NCBI GenBank assembly: GCA_020636275.1 | Contig: JACJYD010000002.1 | Coordinates: 124,001 to 188,000 of the forward strand | DNA: 64,000 nt | Direction: 5' to 3' | Source: Lewinellaceae bacterium | Lineage (GTDB): Bacteria > Bacteroidota > Bacteroidia > Chitinophagales > Saprospiraceae | Shown: one piece after another, positions 26,389 through 35,654 of the stretch | Numbering within the stretch: position 1 is the first letter of the stretch | Layout: each line of letters starts with the position of its first letter | Notes under the pieces: generated by a model | What the model saw: only the letters and a program-made list of their open reading frames with translations | What the model was told of the DNA's origin: nothing | Database searches by the model: none | Translations under genes and position numbers: made by a program

Positions 26389-26940
26389 ATGAAAAAATAT
26401 CTACCTCCCCTCCTCCCCCTATTCACCCACGCCCAGCAAATCACCGCCATAGAAACTGAAAAAGTCTGGAGAATATACTTTCTGAATCCCGGAATTGGAC
26501 TGGAGTTGCCTACCGGACGGTATACCACTTTTTCGGCTGGACTGGGAATCGGATACGGCGGTGGATACCCCTACTTGACGTATGCATCCGGTAGCGGATT
26601 TATCTATATCATCAGTCCATTCCTGGATACGCAGGGAAAGTGGTTCCACAACCTGAAAAAACGGTCAGCCAGGGCCAGAACAATAGCCAATAACTCTGGA
26701 AACTTCATCTCCCTGCGGTTGATGACGCGGGGAAAGTCCATCGCGTCAAACGTCATCCGGACTTCCGATTTTGATTTCGCGATCGGACCTACCTGGGGAA
26801 TTCAGCGAAAATACGGAAAACGCTTCCACCTGCTTTTTGACGCCGGCCCTCAATATTATTTCGACACCGTCGGCAACGGTAATTTTTGGCCGCTCATGCT
26901 ACAACTGAACCTGGGATTCGACTTATTCCCGCTGCATTAG
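26389..26940 (+). CDS. Small outer-membrane beta-barrel-like protein
   Basis: A protein of 183 aa from the ATG at 26389, chosen over the in-frame ATG at 26317 because it gives a short signal peptide (MKKYLPPLLPLFTHA). The mature part has alternating hydrophobic strands rich in Gly and Tyr (TFSAGLGIGYGGGYPYLTYA, FDFAIGPTWGIQRKYG), ending in LNLGFDLFPLH, a typical beta-barrel terminus. Likely an outer-membrane protein of 8 strands or so. The function is unknown. Confidence 0.6.
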   Translation: MKKYLPPLLPLFTHAQQITAIETEKVWRIYFLNPGIGLELPTGRYTTFSAGLGIGYGGGYPYLTYASGSGFIYIISPFLDTQGKWFHNLKKRSARARTIANNSGNFISLRLMTRGKSIASNVIRTSDFDFAIGPTWGIQRKYGKRFHLLFDAGPQYYFDTVGNGNFWPLMLQLNLGFDLFPLH

Positions 26941-26947
26941 GGGTTTT

Positions 26948-27196
26948 ATGCAAAGGCTGAAGGAGGTTTTGACTAAACTTTCTAAACATGCTAACCGGGC
27001 AATTATTTGTATAGAACCTATTGCAGCGCAGTATAGGAGGGGTACGGGTGAAAGCCTTGGAAAGCTTCTGGCTTTTTTGCTCAGGAATGTTATTCAGGAC
27101 TCCTTGCTTTCGCATCGGAACCTTTTCGTAATTTTGAACATTAATTACCTTGTAAGGAGGTGTAAGGCCAAGTGGAATTTTTTTAAAAAGATTTGA
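26948..27196 (+). CDS. Doubtful 82-codon frame before the toxin-antitoxin pair
   Basis: An open frame starts 7 bp after the barrel-protein stop and ends 2 bp before the DUF433 gene, so spacing would suit an operon member. The product is basic and cysteine-containing (KHANRAIICIEPIAAQYRRG) and matches no family I know. It may equally be non-coding 5' sequence of the toxin-antitoxin pair. Confidence 0.2.
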   Translation: MQRLKEVLTKLSKHANRAIICIEPIAAQYRRGTGESLGKLLAFLLRNVIQDSLLSHRNLFVILNINYLVRRCKAKWNFFKKI

Positions 27197-27198
27197 TA

Positions 27199-27426
27199 AT
27201 GAACTATTTAGAGCGAATCACAATTGACCCGAAAGTGATGCATGGAAAGCCCTCCATCCGGAACATGCGCTTTACGGTAACCCAAATGCTTGAATTAATA
27301 GCTGGCGGAATGAGTTTTCAGGAAATCCTGGATGATTACCCTTTTCTTGAAAAGGAAGATATTCAAGCATGCCTCAATTATGCAGCGAGGATCGCAAGCA
27401 CTAAGCAAATTCTGGCAATTGCATGA
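27199..27426 (+). CDS. DUF433-family antitoxin (VapB45-like)
   Basis: A protein of 75 aa from the ATG at 27199. It shows the DUF433 pattern: ERITIDPKVMHGKPSIRNMR, then VTQMLELIAGGMSFQEILDD, then YPFLEKEDIQACLNYAA. This is a small helix-turn-helix-like domain that pairs with DUF5615 PIN-like toxins. It probably binds the toxin and its own promoter. It overlaps the toxin gene by 4 bp (ATGA), which is typical of a translationally coupled toxin-antitoxin operon. Confidence 0.88.
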   Translation: MNYLERITIDPKVMHGKPSIRNMRFTVTQMLELIAGGMSFQEILDDYPFLEKEDIQACLNYAARIASTKQILAIA

Positions 27427-27776
27427 AGTTCATCGTTGACACTCAATTGCCTCCCAGGCTTGCTCGTTTTTTAGAATCAAAGGGGCATGATTGTATTCAT
27501 ACAACGCATTTTGAAGACGGACACCTACTGCAGGATGCTGAAATTATCGTAATTGCAGTAGACCAAAATAGGACGATCATTTCAAAAGATTCTGATTTTT
27601 CCGATTATTATTATCTGAAGGGGTCGCCGCCAAAGATATTACTGCTCGAATTTGGCAACATATCCAATAACGAATTGATTGATTATTTTGAACGATACCT
27701 TGATGTCGTTGTGGCAGCATTTGAAAGCGGAGCCGACTACGTCCAGTTCAGCCGTGAAGGGATTGTTACCAATTGA
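27423..27776 (+). CDS. DUF5615 PIN-like toxin (VapC45-like)
   Basis: A protein of 117 aa. The N-terminus MKFIVDTQLPPRLARFLESK has the first acidic residue (Asp6) of the PIN-like fold. ISKDSDFSDYY carries further acidic residues likely to hold a metal ion, and ILLLEFGNISN follows as in DUF5615 proteins. Predicted to be an RNA-cleaving toxin kept inactive by the DUF433 partner. It is the second gene of the pair, with a 4-bp overlap. Confidence 0.88.
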   Translation: MKFIVDTQLPPRLARFLESKGHDCIHTTHFEDGHLLQDAEIIVIAVDQNRTIISKDSDFSDYYYLKGSPPKILLLEFGNISNNELIDYFERYLDVVVAAFESGADYVQFSREGIVTN

Positions 27777-27864
27777 GGACGGCGCAGGACTTTGTGTTCT
27801 ATCCCCTCCCCGCTACTGCCCTCCAATTCCCTCCCAAATTCCCTATCTTCATCCCTAAAAACGC

Positions 27865-29607
27865 ATGTTCTCCTTAGACGACTTCGAATCCCATGTGCCG
27901 GCACAGATCCAGGCCCGCGGCCTTGCGTATTTTAAAAACCACGCCGTAGAGAACCTGGAGGAAATCGAAAAAGGGCAATGGGAGGCCCTGGTGACCGGTA
28001 GCGAGGACTACGAGGTGGAAATTTCACTGCACGGCAAGCAAGTAAAGACCTGGAGTTGCGATTGCCCCTACGAGGGCGGGCCGGTATGCAAACATGTGGT
28101 TGCTGTGCTGTATGCCTTGCGGGAAGCCGGACCTAAAGCCGCCAGGCAACGCAAAGGGCGGACCGGGAAAATGAGCTTCGAGGATGTCCTCCTCCAACTC
28201 GGCCTGGAAGAATTGCGCGCATTTGTCCGGCATCAAAAAGCTGCGAGCCGGGAGTTCGGCGAACAGTTCCTGTTGTTTTTTTCGGACAAAGACCCGAAGA
28301 TGGACGTGGAGAAAAAGTACCGGGACATGGTACGGCAGTTGGTCAGAAAACACGTCGACAGGGGCTTTATGGATTATCGAAGCACATTCGCCTTCTCCAA
28401 GGCCATGATGCCGGTATTGCAGACCGCCGATCAAGCCATCGACAGGAAAAACTTCCGCGAGGCTATGGCCATTGGACAGGCGGTTTGCCTGGAAGTAATG
28501 GAGGCGATGCTTAATTGCGACGATTCTGCCGGCAATGTTGGAGCAATCATAAATGACGGCATCCGGATTTTTCAGGATATAGCCCAAAGCCGGGAGGTAG
28601 CCCCCGAATGGCTGGACCGGATTTTTGCCTGGTTGGAAAAACACTTGCAGGATGAGATCTGGTTCGACTACGGCAATTTCGGTTATGAATTGCTGGATGT
28701 AGCTGAAAATATCGCTACCCGGTTGGATCCCGAACGCTTCCTTCGCCTGCTGGACAAACTTCGGGAATCAAAGACTGCCACAGGCTCATATCATGATTAT
28801 ACCCGGGAAGCATTCGATAAACGAAAGATCCGGTTCCTGCAAACCCTGGGCCGCGAACAGGAGGCTGAGCAACTCATCGCCGCCAAAATGGACATCGTGG
28901 AGGTGCGGCTCGGGGTAGTGGAGAAGGCCATTGAACGAAAAGACTTCGAACGCGCCAAAGCGCTCATAGCCGACGGCATTGCCATCGCGGAAAGCAAAAA
29001 GCATCCGGGCACCGTGAGCCGGTGGGAGGAAGTACTGCTCCGCATCGCACATTTGGAGAACGACACCTCTGCTTTCCGTTTTTTCGCAAAAAAATTCACC
29101 TTCGATCGTGGATTCCATCTGGAATATTACCAACGCTGGAAATCCTCCTTTTCACCGGAGGAATGGCCGGGAGTCATCGGGCAGCATATCCAGTCCGTCA
29201 TTGCGGAAGAAACTGCCAAACCCAGGAAACCTGCATGGATTAATCTGGAACACGAGCTATTCTACAGGCTGTCGCCCATATATATCGCGGAAAACCAATG
29301 GGAAAAGCTTTTACATCTCCTACCGGCCAATCCTGGCGAGCGCATTCTCGCCACGGTTCATTCCCATCTGGCAAAGCGATATCCAAAAGAATTATTGGCA
29401 CTTTACCTGCCCGTCCTGGAAAACATGGCTGATAAGGCCGGTAACAGAGGAGAATACCAGCGCCTCGCTTCCCTGATGAAAAAAGTGAAGCAGGATATCG
29501 TGGGAAGCCATACAGCTATCGATGAACTAACCGCTTCGCTTCTGTTGAAATATCCGCGCAGGCCCGCGATGATGGAGGAACTGGGAAAGGTGCTGAAGGC
29601 AAAATAA
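27865..29607 (+). CDS. SWIM zinc-finger protein
   Basis: A protein of 580 aa. The N-terminal SWIM finger is C65-x-C67-x7-C75-x-H77 (WSCDCPYEGGPVCKHVVAVL). SWIM domains bind DNA, RNA or proteins and often occur in SNF2-linked or stand-alone proteins. The remaining ~500 residues are helical and TPR/HEAT-like, with repeated 'RAKALIADGIAIA'-type helices. No helicase gene is adjacent. Single gene with GC-rich codons like the core genes. The role is unknown. Confidence 0.8.
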   Translation: MFSLDDFESHVPAQIQARGLAYFKNHAVENLEEIEKGQWEALVTGSEDYEVEISLHGKQVKTWSCDCPYEGGPVCKHVVAVLYALREAGPKAARQRKGRTGKMSFEDVLLQLGLEELRAFVRHQKAASREFGEQFLLFFSDKDPKMDVEKKYRDMVRQLVRKHVDRGFMDYRSTFAFSKAMMPVLQTADQAIDRKNFREAMAIGQAVCLEVMEAMLNCDDSAGNVGAIINDGIRIFQDIAQSREVAPEWLDRIFAWLEKHLQDEIWFDYGNFGYELLDVAENIATRLDPERFLRLLDKLRESKTATGSYHDYTREAFDKRKIRFLQTLGREQEAEQLIAAKMDIVEVRLGVVEKAIERKDFERAKALIADGIAIAESKKHPGTVSRWEEVLLRIAHLENDTSAFRFFAKKFTFDRGFHLEYYQRWKSSFSPEEWPGVIGQHIQSVIAEETAKPRKPAWINLEHELFYRLSPIYIAENQWEKLLHLLPANPGERILATVHSHLAKRYPKELLALYLPVLENMADKAGNRGEYQRLASLMKKVKQDIVGSHTAIDELTASLLLKYPRRPAMMEELGKVLKAK

Positions 29608-29808
29608 TACAGCCTTACTTTTGAACCGGGGTCTGCCGATGGCCTGGCCCCGGTCACACAGACGGACTGTGGAGATCCCCAGCCCGCAACTGACTTTAAT
29701 CATTGCCCCTATTAAACTTCCGTTTGTATCTTTTTGGGATCGAACTCCCCCTGGAGAGCATGCCAAGCGCAATGCTCCTCCAATTTTTCTTTATCAAAAA
29801 CGGAAGCC

Positions 29809-30657
29809 ATGAAAAAAATTCTTTTCCTGTTGCTAATAGCGGTTGGGATGATGGGCTGCGCAAAAGAACAAGTTAGCGCCGACCTGAATGCCCAATTCCT
29901 TGAACTCCGGACCCCGGAAGTTGCCCTTGAGCTGACCAATGCCCTGATCGATCAGGTGACCCAAATGATAGCGGAGGGGATCATTGCCCAGGGACCGGGC
30001 AATAGTATCCTGAGCAAGCTGGAAAGCATCAAAAAGAAATTGGAGGATGGAAAAACGAATGTCGCCTTATCCAAGCTGGATGAATTGATTGCACATCTGG
30101 AAGGCCTGGCCTTCGGGGGAGCCATTGATCCGGATGCGGCTGCGCAGTTGATCGCCCAGGTTGGATCGATTCAGTGTGAATTAAACCCGGTGGATGAAGA
30201 TGGCGACGGCTCGCCCTGCAATGTGGACTGCGATGACCACAATCCCGACGTTTATCCGGGCCATGAGGAGATCTGCGATAACGGTATCGACGATGATTGT
30301 GATGGCCAGGTGGACGAAAATGACCCCGACTGCACGCCCTGTGTGGGTGACTGGGAGGCTCCGACCGTACTCTGTGTGCAATCGCTCCTGAAACAAATGG
30401 AGCCGGAAGGCATTCCTTTGCTTCCTTCAGCTTTCCTTGCCTACTATTGGGATAATTGTTCGGCAATCGAGGACCTGGTCGTTTCCTTCGATCCGGATGG
30501 CCTTCAAACGAGCAAGACGTTCACCTGTGATGATCTTTTGCCACCAAATAACCAGGTGCTCATCAATATATGGGTAACCGACCAAGCTGGCAATAAGGAT
30601 TACTGCCAAACGTTACTCCTGGTACATGACCCGGATGGGATTTGTGAGGCGCCTTGA
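29809..30657 (+). CDS. Lipoprotein with a MopE-type metal-binding motif
   Basis: A protein of 282 aa from the ATG at 29809, which gives a lipoprotein signal MKKILFLLLIAVGMMGC; the frame also has an upstream ATG at 29734. The middle part (~125-165) has the MopE-like motif DEDGDGSPCNVDCDDHNPDV, then EEICDNGIDDDCDGQVDEND, a Cys/Asp-rich repeat named after the copper-binding MopE of Methylococcus and common in secreted proteins. An N-terminal helical segment (~30-105) precedes it, and a C-terminal region with Cys pairs follows. Probably surface-exposed. Metal binding is inferred. Confidence 0.8.
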   Translation: MKKILFLLLIAVGMMGCAKEQVSADLNAQFLELRTPEVALELTNALIDQVTQMIAEGIIAQGPGNSILSKLESIKKKLEDGKTNVALSKLDELIAHLEGLAFGGAIDPDAAAQLIAQVGSIQCELNPVDEDGDGSPCNVDCDDHNPDVYPGHEEICDNGIDDDCDGQVDENDPDCTPCVGDWEAPTVLCVQSLLKQMEPEGIPLLPSAFLAYYWDNCSAIEDLVVSFDPDGLQTSKTFTCDDLLPPNNQVLINIWVTDQAGNKDYCQTLLLVHDPDGICEAP

Positions 30658-30675
30658 TGTTTTAATTCCCGATAG

Positions 30676-31010
30676 ATGAGTCATGCGAATCAGGGGCTAA
30701 TTCCTCGCCGTTCAGATCTTGATGAAGATTTCAGCATGATACCAAATAAACCCAGCTAGGGCAGGACTGTTAAGTTCAAACTATAGACCGCGCAAAGCCT
30801 GGCTTTTCAGCGCCAAATAAATTTAGCGCACCAGTGGTGTGCCAAAATATTTTGGCACCATCGTCTTACAGGGAAGGTATGGCCTGAAGCTAATTGTAAA
30901 ATTGTGCAGACAACACCTTTTTCACAGTTTTTTTGCACTTATCGCGCAAATTTGATCTTCCAAAAAAGAAGTTATTATTAAAATTTAGCCCCTGATTCGC
31001 ATGGCTCATG
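30676..31010. mobile_element. MITE-like element, family A, copy 2
   Basis: Ends ATGAGTCATGCGAATCAGGG (30677 on) and CCCCTGATTCGCATGGCTCA (to ~31009) are inverted repeats of ~25 bp. The ~240-bp interior matches the element at 7023-7505, including GTGCCAAAATATTTTGGCAC and an imperfect GCGCCAAATAAATTTAGCGC palindrome. At ~335 bp it lacks the 146-bp insert of the other copy, so it probably represents the basic form. It fills the gene-free stretch 30658-31057. Confidence 0.85.
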
Positions 31011-31057
31011 ATTTTTTTTCCAAACCGCACGTTAATACCTGATAAAGGTCTTTTACC

Positions 31058-31777
31058 ATGAAAAAACCAAAAGTCGCCGTGGTTACCGGCGGAGCGCAGG
31101 GCATTGGCAAGGCAATTGTTGATGCTTTCGTCGAACAGGGGGTGTCTGTCTGCACCATCGATTTACAAGACAACGACTACTTTGTCGGAGACCTGGCCGA
31201 TGAAAAGGTGCTCCGGCGGTTTGCCGCCAAGGTGGTCTCGGATTTTGGCGCGATCGACTATCTCATTAACAACGCGTGTATCTCGCGGGGAGGACTGAAC
31301 TCCTGCTCCTATGACGATTTTAATTACGTGTTGCGGGTTGGGGTTACGGCGCCCTTCTTTTTGACCCGACTTTTTATGGAACATTTTAATACCCCGGCCA
31401 GCATCGTCAATATTTCTTCTATCCGGCAGCTGATGAGTCAGGCCGATACCGAAAGCTATACGGCTGCCAAGGGCGGCATTTCGGCCCTGACCCATGCCAT
31501 GGCCATTACGCTGGCCGGAAAAGCACGGGTCAATTCCATTTCCCCGGGTTGGATCGACACGACCAACAGCGAATTCAGCGGTCCCGATGCCGCTCAGCAC
31601 CCTGTTGGCCGTGTGGGAAATCCTTCCGATATTGTCCATGCGGTTATGTTCTTGTGCGATCCCAAAAGCAGCTTCATCACCGGACAAGATATTACCGTGG
31701 ATGGCGGGATGACAAAGCTGATGGTGTATCACAATGATTTTGGATGGGCTTATAGATCAGGATCCGGGGATAAATAG
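31058..31777 (+). CDS. SDR-family oxidoreductase
   Basis: A protein of 239 aa. The N-terminal cofactor motif is TGGAQGIG, followed by LINNACIS (NNAG-like) and the catalytic Tyr134-x3-Lys138 in YTAAKGGIS. PGWIDT and ITVDGGMTKL are standard classical-SDR elements. It uses NAD(P)(H) to oxidise or reduce an alcohol/carbonyl. The substrate cannot be told. Loss of the last G of NNAG (here C) is a small deviation. It sits just after a MITE-like element. Confidence 0.92.
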   Translation: MKKPKVAVVTGGAQGIGKAIVDAFVEQGVSVCTIDLQDNDYFVGDLADEKVLRRFAAKVVSDFGAIDYLINNACISRGGLNSCSYDDFNYVLRVGVTAPFFLTRLFMEHFNTPASIVNISSIRQLMSQADTESYTAAKGGISALTHAMAITLAGKARVNSISPGWIDTTNSEFSGPDAAQHPVGRVGNPSDIVHAVMFLCDPKSSFITGQDITVDGGMTKLMVYHNDFGWAYRSGSGDK

Positions 31778-31869
31778 CAGGGAAGGAGTCTGTCGTGAAC
31801 GTGAATATCGATATCTTAATGGCTCTTCTGCTGAACATGTACCTGTGTCGTCATCATAAAAAATATAAA

Positions 31870-32358
31870 ATGGCACAAAAAAAGACTGAGGTTATTCTCG
31901 AAGACTTGTATAATGAGCTTAAAGGTCAAGATCCAAAAACATTGGCAATTTTGTACAATGAATATTCTACAAGAATGCGCCACAGTGGGTCCCATATATG
32001 GATTGTTGGCTCAGTTTTCATTCCTTTATCTCTTTCAGGAATAGCTATAGGACTGGACAATCCATTTCAGACTATGGGTATTGCTGCTTTTTCAATATTC
32101 TTGATTTGGATATGGTACTCCTTAAGCCATCGAATGCGGTCTTTATTGGAAAGAGATTTAAGAATTTGCGCAGTGATTGAAAAAGTTATGCTAAATTCTG
32201 AAAAAAAGATGGAAAAACTGGGTTTGCCAGAATTAATGATCGTTCAATCATCAAGAAAAAGAGGAAAAGGTCTCCGGAAAATTCGTCTTATTATCCCAGT
32301 AGGAATCTCAATAGGATGGATAATAGTATCAGTGATTTCATTTATATTAAGCATGTAA
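31870..32358 (+). CDS. Hypothetical membrane protein
   Basis: A protein of 162 aa from the ATG at 31870; a GTG at 31795 would add 25 residues. Two hydrophobic segments in the middle (IWIVGSVFIPLSLSGIAIGL, IAAFSIFLIWIWYSL) and one at the C-terminus (IIPVGISIGWIIVSVISFIL) suggest three membrane spans, with charged helices between. AT-rich codons. I recognise no family. Confidence 0.55.
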   Translation: MAQKKTEVILEDLYNELKGQDPKTLAILYNEYSTRMRHSGSHIWIVGSVFIPLSLSGIAIGLDNPFQTMGIAAFSIFLIWIWYSLSHRMRSLLERDLRICAVIEKVMLNSEKKMEKLGLPELMIVQSSRKRGKGLRKIRLIIPVGISIGWIIVSVISFILSM

Positions 32359-32382
32359 AAATGCCCCAAATAAGCCCTTCTC

Positions 32383-34986
32383 ATGCCCCCCTACCTCTTC
32401 CCCCTCCACACCCTCACCCCCTCCAACCTCCCGCTTGCCGGAGGCAAGGGCGCCAACCTGGGAGAACTTTCCAGAATAGAGGGTATTCGCGTGCCGGAGG
32501 GCTTTTGCATTTCTACGGAAGCCTTTAAAAGGATCGTGGGGGAAACACCTTCGATAAACGAATTACTGGACCAGTTGGCACTGCTGACGGTGGAAGACCG
32601 GGGAAAAATCACGGCACTTTGCGGGGCGATTCGCTGCGCCATCGAAGAGGTTCCCATTCCGCCGGACCTGGTTGAAGAGATCACCCGCCACCTCTCCGGA
32701 CTGGGTGAAAAAAATGCTTATGCGGTGCGATCCAGTGCTACGGCGGAGGACCTGCCCACGGCCTCTTTTGCGGGGCAGCAGGATACCTATTTGAACCTGA
32801 TCGGAAAGGCGGCCATCCTGGAACATATCAGCAAATGCTGGGCTTCCCTGTATACGGACCGTGCCGTGATCTACCGGATGCAAAACGGATTTGACCACCG
32901 CCAGGTTTATTTGTCGGTGATCGTGCAACGGATGGTTTTCCCGCAGGCTTCGGGGATCTTGTTTACTGCCGATCCGGTCACTTCCAACCGGAAGGTGCTT
33001 TCCATCGACGCCGGGTTTGGACTCGGAGAGGCGCTGGTCTCGGGCCTGGTGGCTGCCGATGGTTATAAGGTGAAGGGAGGGGAGATCGTCGAAAAGCGGA
33101 TAGCGACAAAAGAGAGGGCCTTCTACGGACGAAAAGAAGGCGGAACGGAAACCCGGCCGGTTGATCCGGCGCAGCAAAAGGCGCAAACCCTTTCCGATGA
33201 ACAAATCCTGCAATTAGCGCGCATCGGTCGGCAGATCGAAGCGCATTTCGGCAGCCCGCAAGATATCGAATGGTGTCTGGCGGACGATGCCTTTTACATC
33301 CTCCAGAGTCGCCCGATCACGACTTTATTCCCGGTCCCCGAAGCGCAGGACCGGGAGAACCGCGTCTATATATCGGTCGGCCACCAGCAAATGATGACCG
33401 ACCCCCTGAAACCATTGGGCCTATCTTTTTGGCAGTTGACCGCCGCCCGGCAAATGTTTACGGCCGGCGGAAGGTTGTTTGTGGATGCCACCCATCAATT
33501 GGCTTCCAGGGGCAGCAGGGAAGCTTTGTTAGCGCTCATGGGACAGCACGAACCGCTCATGAAAGATGCCCTGCAGTCCATCGTGGAGCGAGGCGATTTC
33601 CTGAAACTGCTGCCGGATGATGGCCCTGGTCAAAGCAATAAGGGTGCGCCGTTTGCGGGTGCTCCGGCGCCCATCGAAAACGATCCGTCCATGGTGGCGG
33701 GTTTGATCGAACGGAGCCAGGCGTCGATAGCTGCGTTAAAACAAAACATCCAGTCGAGATCCGGACCGGAGTTATTCGATTTTATCCTGGAAGATTTCCA
33801 GGAATTGAAGGAGACCTTGTTTTCCCCGCAGAGTATGGCAGTGATCATGGCCGCCATGCAGGCTTCCATTTGGATCCAGGAAAAAATGGTGGAGTGGTTG
33901 GGAGATTTAAGCGCTGCGGACACGCTTTCTCAATCCGTGCCCCACAATATCACGTCGGAAATGGGGCTCGCGCTCCTGGATGTCGCCGATGTGATCCGTC
34001 CGTATCCGGAAATCATCGATTACCTGCAGCAGGTAAAAGAAGATCCCTTTTTGGATGAACTGGTCGCATTCAAAGGCGGACCGGAAGTGCGGGACGCGAT
34101 CCATGCTTTTCTCCGCCAATACGGCATGCGATGTGCCGGAGAGATCGATATCACCAAAACGCGTTGGGTCGAAAAACCGGCTACACTGATCCCCATGATC
34201 CTCAGCAATATCAAAAACGTGGAGCCGCATGCCGGCGCCCGGAAATTCGAGCAAGGGCGGCAGGAAGCCCTGAAAAAAGAGCAGGAGGTATTGGAGCGAT
34301 TGGCGCTGTTGCCGGATGGAGAACAAAAAGCCCGGGAAACCAAGCGGATGATCGACCTGGTCCGGAATTTCATGGGGTACCGGGAATACCCCAAATACGG
34401 CATGGTGAATCGCTACTTCGTGTATAAACAGGCGTTGCTGAAAGAAGCCGAAGGGCTCGTACAAGCCGGCGTCATTCGGGAAAAAGAAGATATCTACTAT
34501 CTCACGTTTGAAGAGCTTCGCGAAGTCGTGCGTACCCATCAGCTGGATGACCGGATCATCCGCAAACGAAAGGACGACTACACATTTTATGAAAAACTGA
34601 GGCCCCCGCGGGTGATCACGTCGGATGGGGAGATCATTACCGGCCAGTACAAGCGGGAAAACCTTCCGGCCGGGGCCATTGCCGGTCTGCCCGTTTCTTC
34701 CGGGGTGGTAGAAGGGCGGGCACGGGTCATCCTGAACATGAAAGACGCCGACCTGGAAGAGGGCGATATCCTGGTCACCGCCTTTACCGACCCCAGCTGG
34801 ACGCCCTTGTTTCTATCCATAAAAGGCCTGGTCACCGAAGTAGGTGGACTGATGACCCACGGCGCCGTCATCGCCCGCGAATATGGCCTGCCCGCCGTGG
34901 TCGGAGTGGAGCGCGCCACCCAACTGATCCGCGACGGACAGCGGATCCGGGTGAATGGAACGGAAGGGTATGTGGAAATTCTGTAG
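32383..34986 (+). CDS. rph: Rifampin phosphotransferase-like protein (PEP-synthase family)
   Basis: A protein of 867 aa, the length known for Rph enzymes. It has an N-terminal ATP-grasp domain (LAGGKGANLGELSR, AYAVRSSATAEDLPTASFAG, IDAGFGLGEALVSG, IEWCLADDAFYILQSRPIT), a central helical drug-binding-type region (~330-750), and a C-terminal swivelling His domain GGLMTHGAVIAREYG with His826, matching the position of the catalytic His in Listeria Rph. Rph transfers the beta-phosphate of ATP to rifampin, giving AMP and Pi. Phosphoenolpyruvate synthase has the same outer domains but a C-terminal PEP-binding barrel, absent here. Rifampin resistance is inferred; the native role may differ. Confidence 0.82.
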   Translation: MPPYLFPLHTLTPSNLPLAGGKGANLGELSRIEGIRVPEGFCISTEAFKRIVGETPSINELLDQLALLTVEDRGKITALCGAIRCAIEEVPIPPDLVEEITRHLSGLGEKNAYAVRSSATAEDLPTASFAGQQDTYLNLIGKAAILEHISKCWASLYTDRAVIYRMQNGFDHRQVYLSVIVQRMVFPQASGILFTADPVTSNRKVLSIDAGFGLGEALVSGLVAADGYKVKGGEIVEKRIATKERAFYGRKEGGTETRPVDPAQQKAQTLSDEQILQLARIGRQIEAHFGSPQDIEWCLADDAFYILQSRPITTLFPVPEAQDRENRVYISVGHQQMMTDPLKPLGLSFWQLTAARQMFTAGGRLFVDATHQLASRGSREALLALMGQHEPLMKDALQSIVERGDFLKLLPDDGPGQSNKGAPFAGAPAPIENDPSMVAGLIERSQASIAALKQNIQSRSGPELFDFILEDFQELKETLFSPQSMAVIMAAMQASIWIQEKMVEWLGDLSAADTLSQSVPHNITSEMGLALLDVADVIRPYPEIIDYLQQVKEDPFLDELVAFKGGPEVRDAIHAFLRQYGMRCAGEIDITKTRWVEKPATLIPMILSNIKNVEPHAGARKFEQGRQEALKKEQEVLERLALLPDGEQKARETKRMIDLVRNFMGYREYPKYGMVNRYFVYKQALLKEAEGLVQAGVIREKEDIYYLTFEELREVVRTHQLDDRIIRKRKDDYTFYEKLRPPRVITSDGEIITGQYKRENLPAGAIAGLPVSSGVVEGRARVILNMKDADLEEGDILVTAFTDPSWTPLFLSIKGLVTEVGGLMTHGAVIAREYGLPAVVGVERATQLIRDGQRIRVNGTEGYVEIL

Positions 34987-35132
34987 GACGCTCAATCGGA
35001 CGATAGATCATTTTGATCGCTAGTTTGGATGGAAGTGCAAGGTTTATTTTAATTTATGGCATCAAATGATGGCATCATGATCTACAAATACTAAAATTCC
35101 CCCCGAAGACAAACATATAAGACCTGTCAACC

Positions 35133-35654
35133 ATGAAAGACTCCAGTAAAATGCTCACAGGATATATCATCGGAGGCCTGCTGGTTTTGGGGATCATCCC
35201 CTTCATTATTTATCTGATCACTGCTTTTGCAGATACTATTTACAAAATCGAGGTCGTTCAAAATGACCTGTTGAGATGGGGCCTTATTGTTCTGTTGCTG
35301 GCCGGCGGGCTTTCTTTTGGCATTTCCTCCATCGTTTATTTGAATGTAAAAGGTGAAGGCGGGCCTTTGGAAGTAGCGAACATCGAGATCAACCCCAAAA
35401 CCAAAAAACTGGTCACTTCCGGGCCGTACCGGTTCACCCGAAACCCCATGCTGCTTGGGACTTTTTTGATGTATTTCGCTTTTGCTATTTTCACGAACTC
35501 TCTTACAGCGGTTTTTCTGGTAATCGTTTTCGCGGCATTTATGTTGCTTGTGGTTGTCAGAAAAGAAGAGGCGCGGTTGTTGAAGGATTTCGGGAGTTCA
35601 TTTGAGCAGTATCGCAAACGGACACCGAAGATCATTCCGTGGGTTCCTAAATGA
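35133..35654 (+). CDS. Isoprenylcysteine carboxyl methyltransferase-family membrane protein
   Basis: A protein of 173 aa with about four membrane segments. The C-terminal signature SGPYRFTRNPMLLGTFLMY, then RKEEARLLKDFGSSFEQYRK, ending TPKIIPWVP is that of the ICMT/PEMT-like family of SAM-dependent membrane methyltransferases (phospholipid or small-molecule methylation in bacteria). The substrate is unknown. The stop overlaps the next gene by 4 bp (ATGA). A similar but not close paralogue lies at 45008. Confidence 0.82.
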   Translation: MKDSSKMLTGYIIGGLLVLGIIPFIIYLITAFADTIYKIEVVQNDLLRWGLIVLLLAGGLSFGISSIVYLNVKGEGGPLEVANIEINPKTKKLVTSGPYRFTRNPMLLGTFLMYFAFAIFTNSLTAVFLVIVFAAFMLLVVVRKEEARLLKDFGSSFEQYRKRTPKIIPWVPK

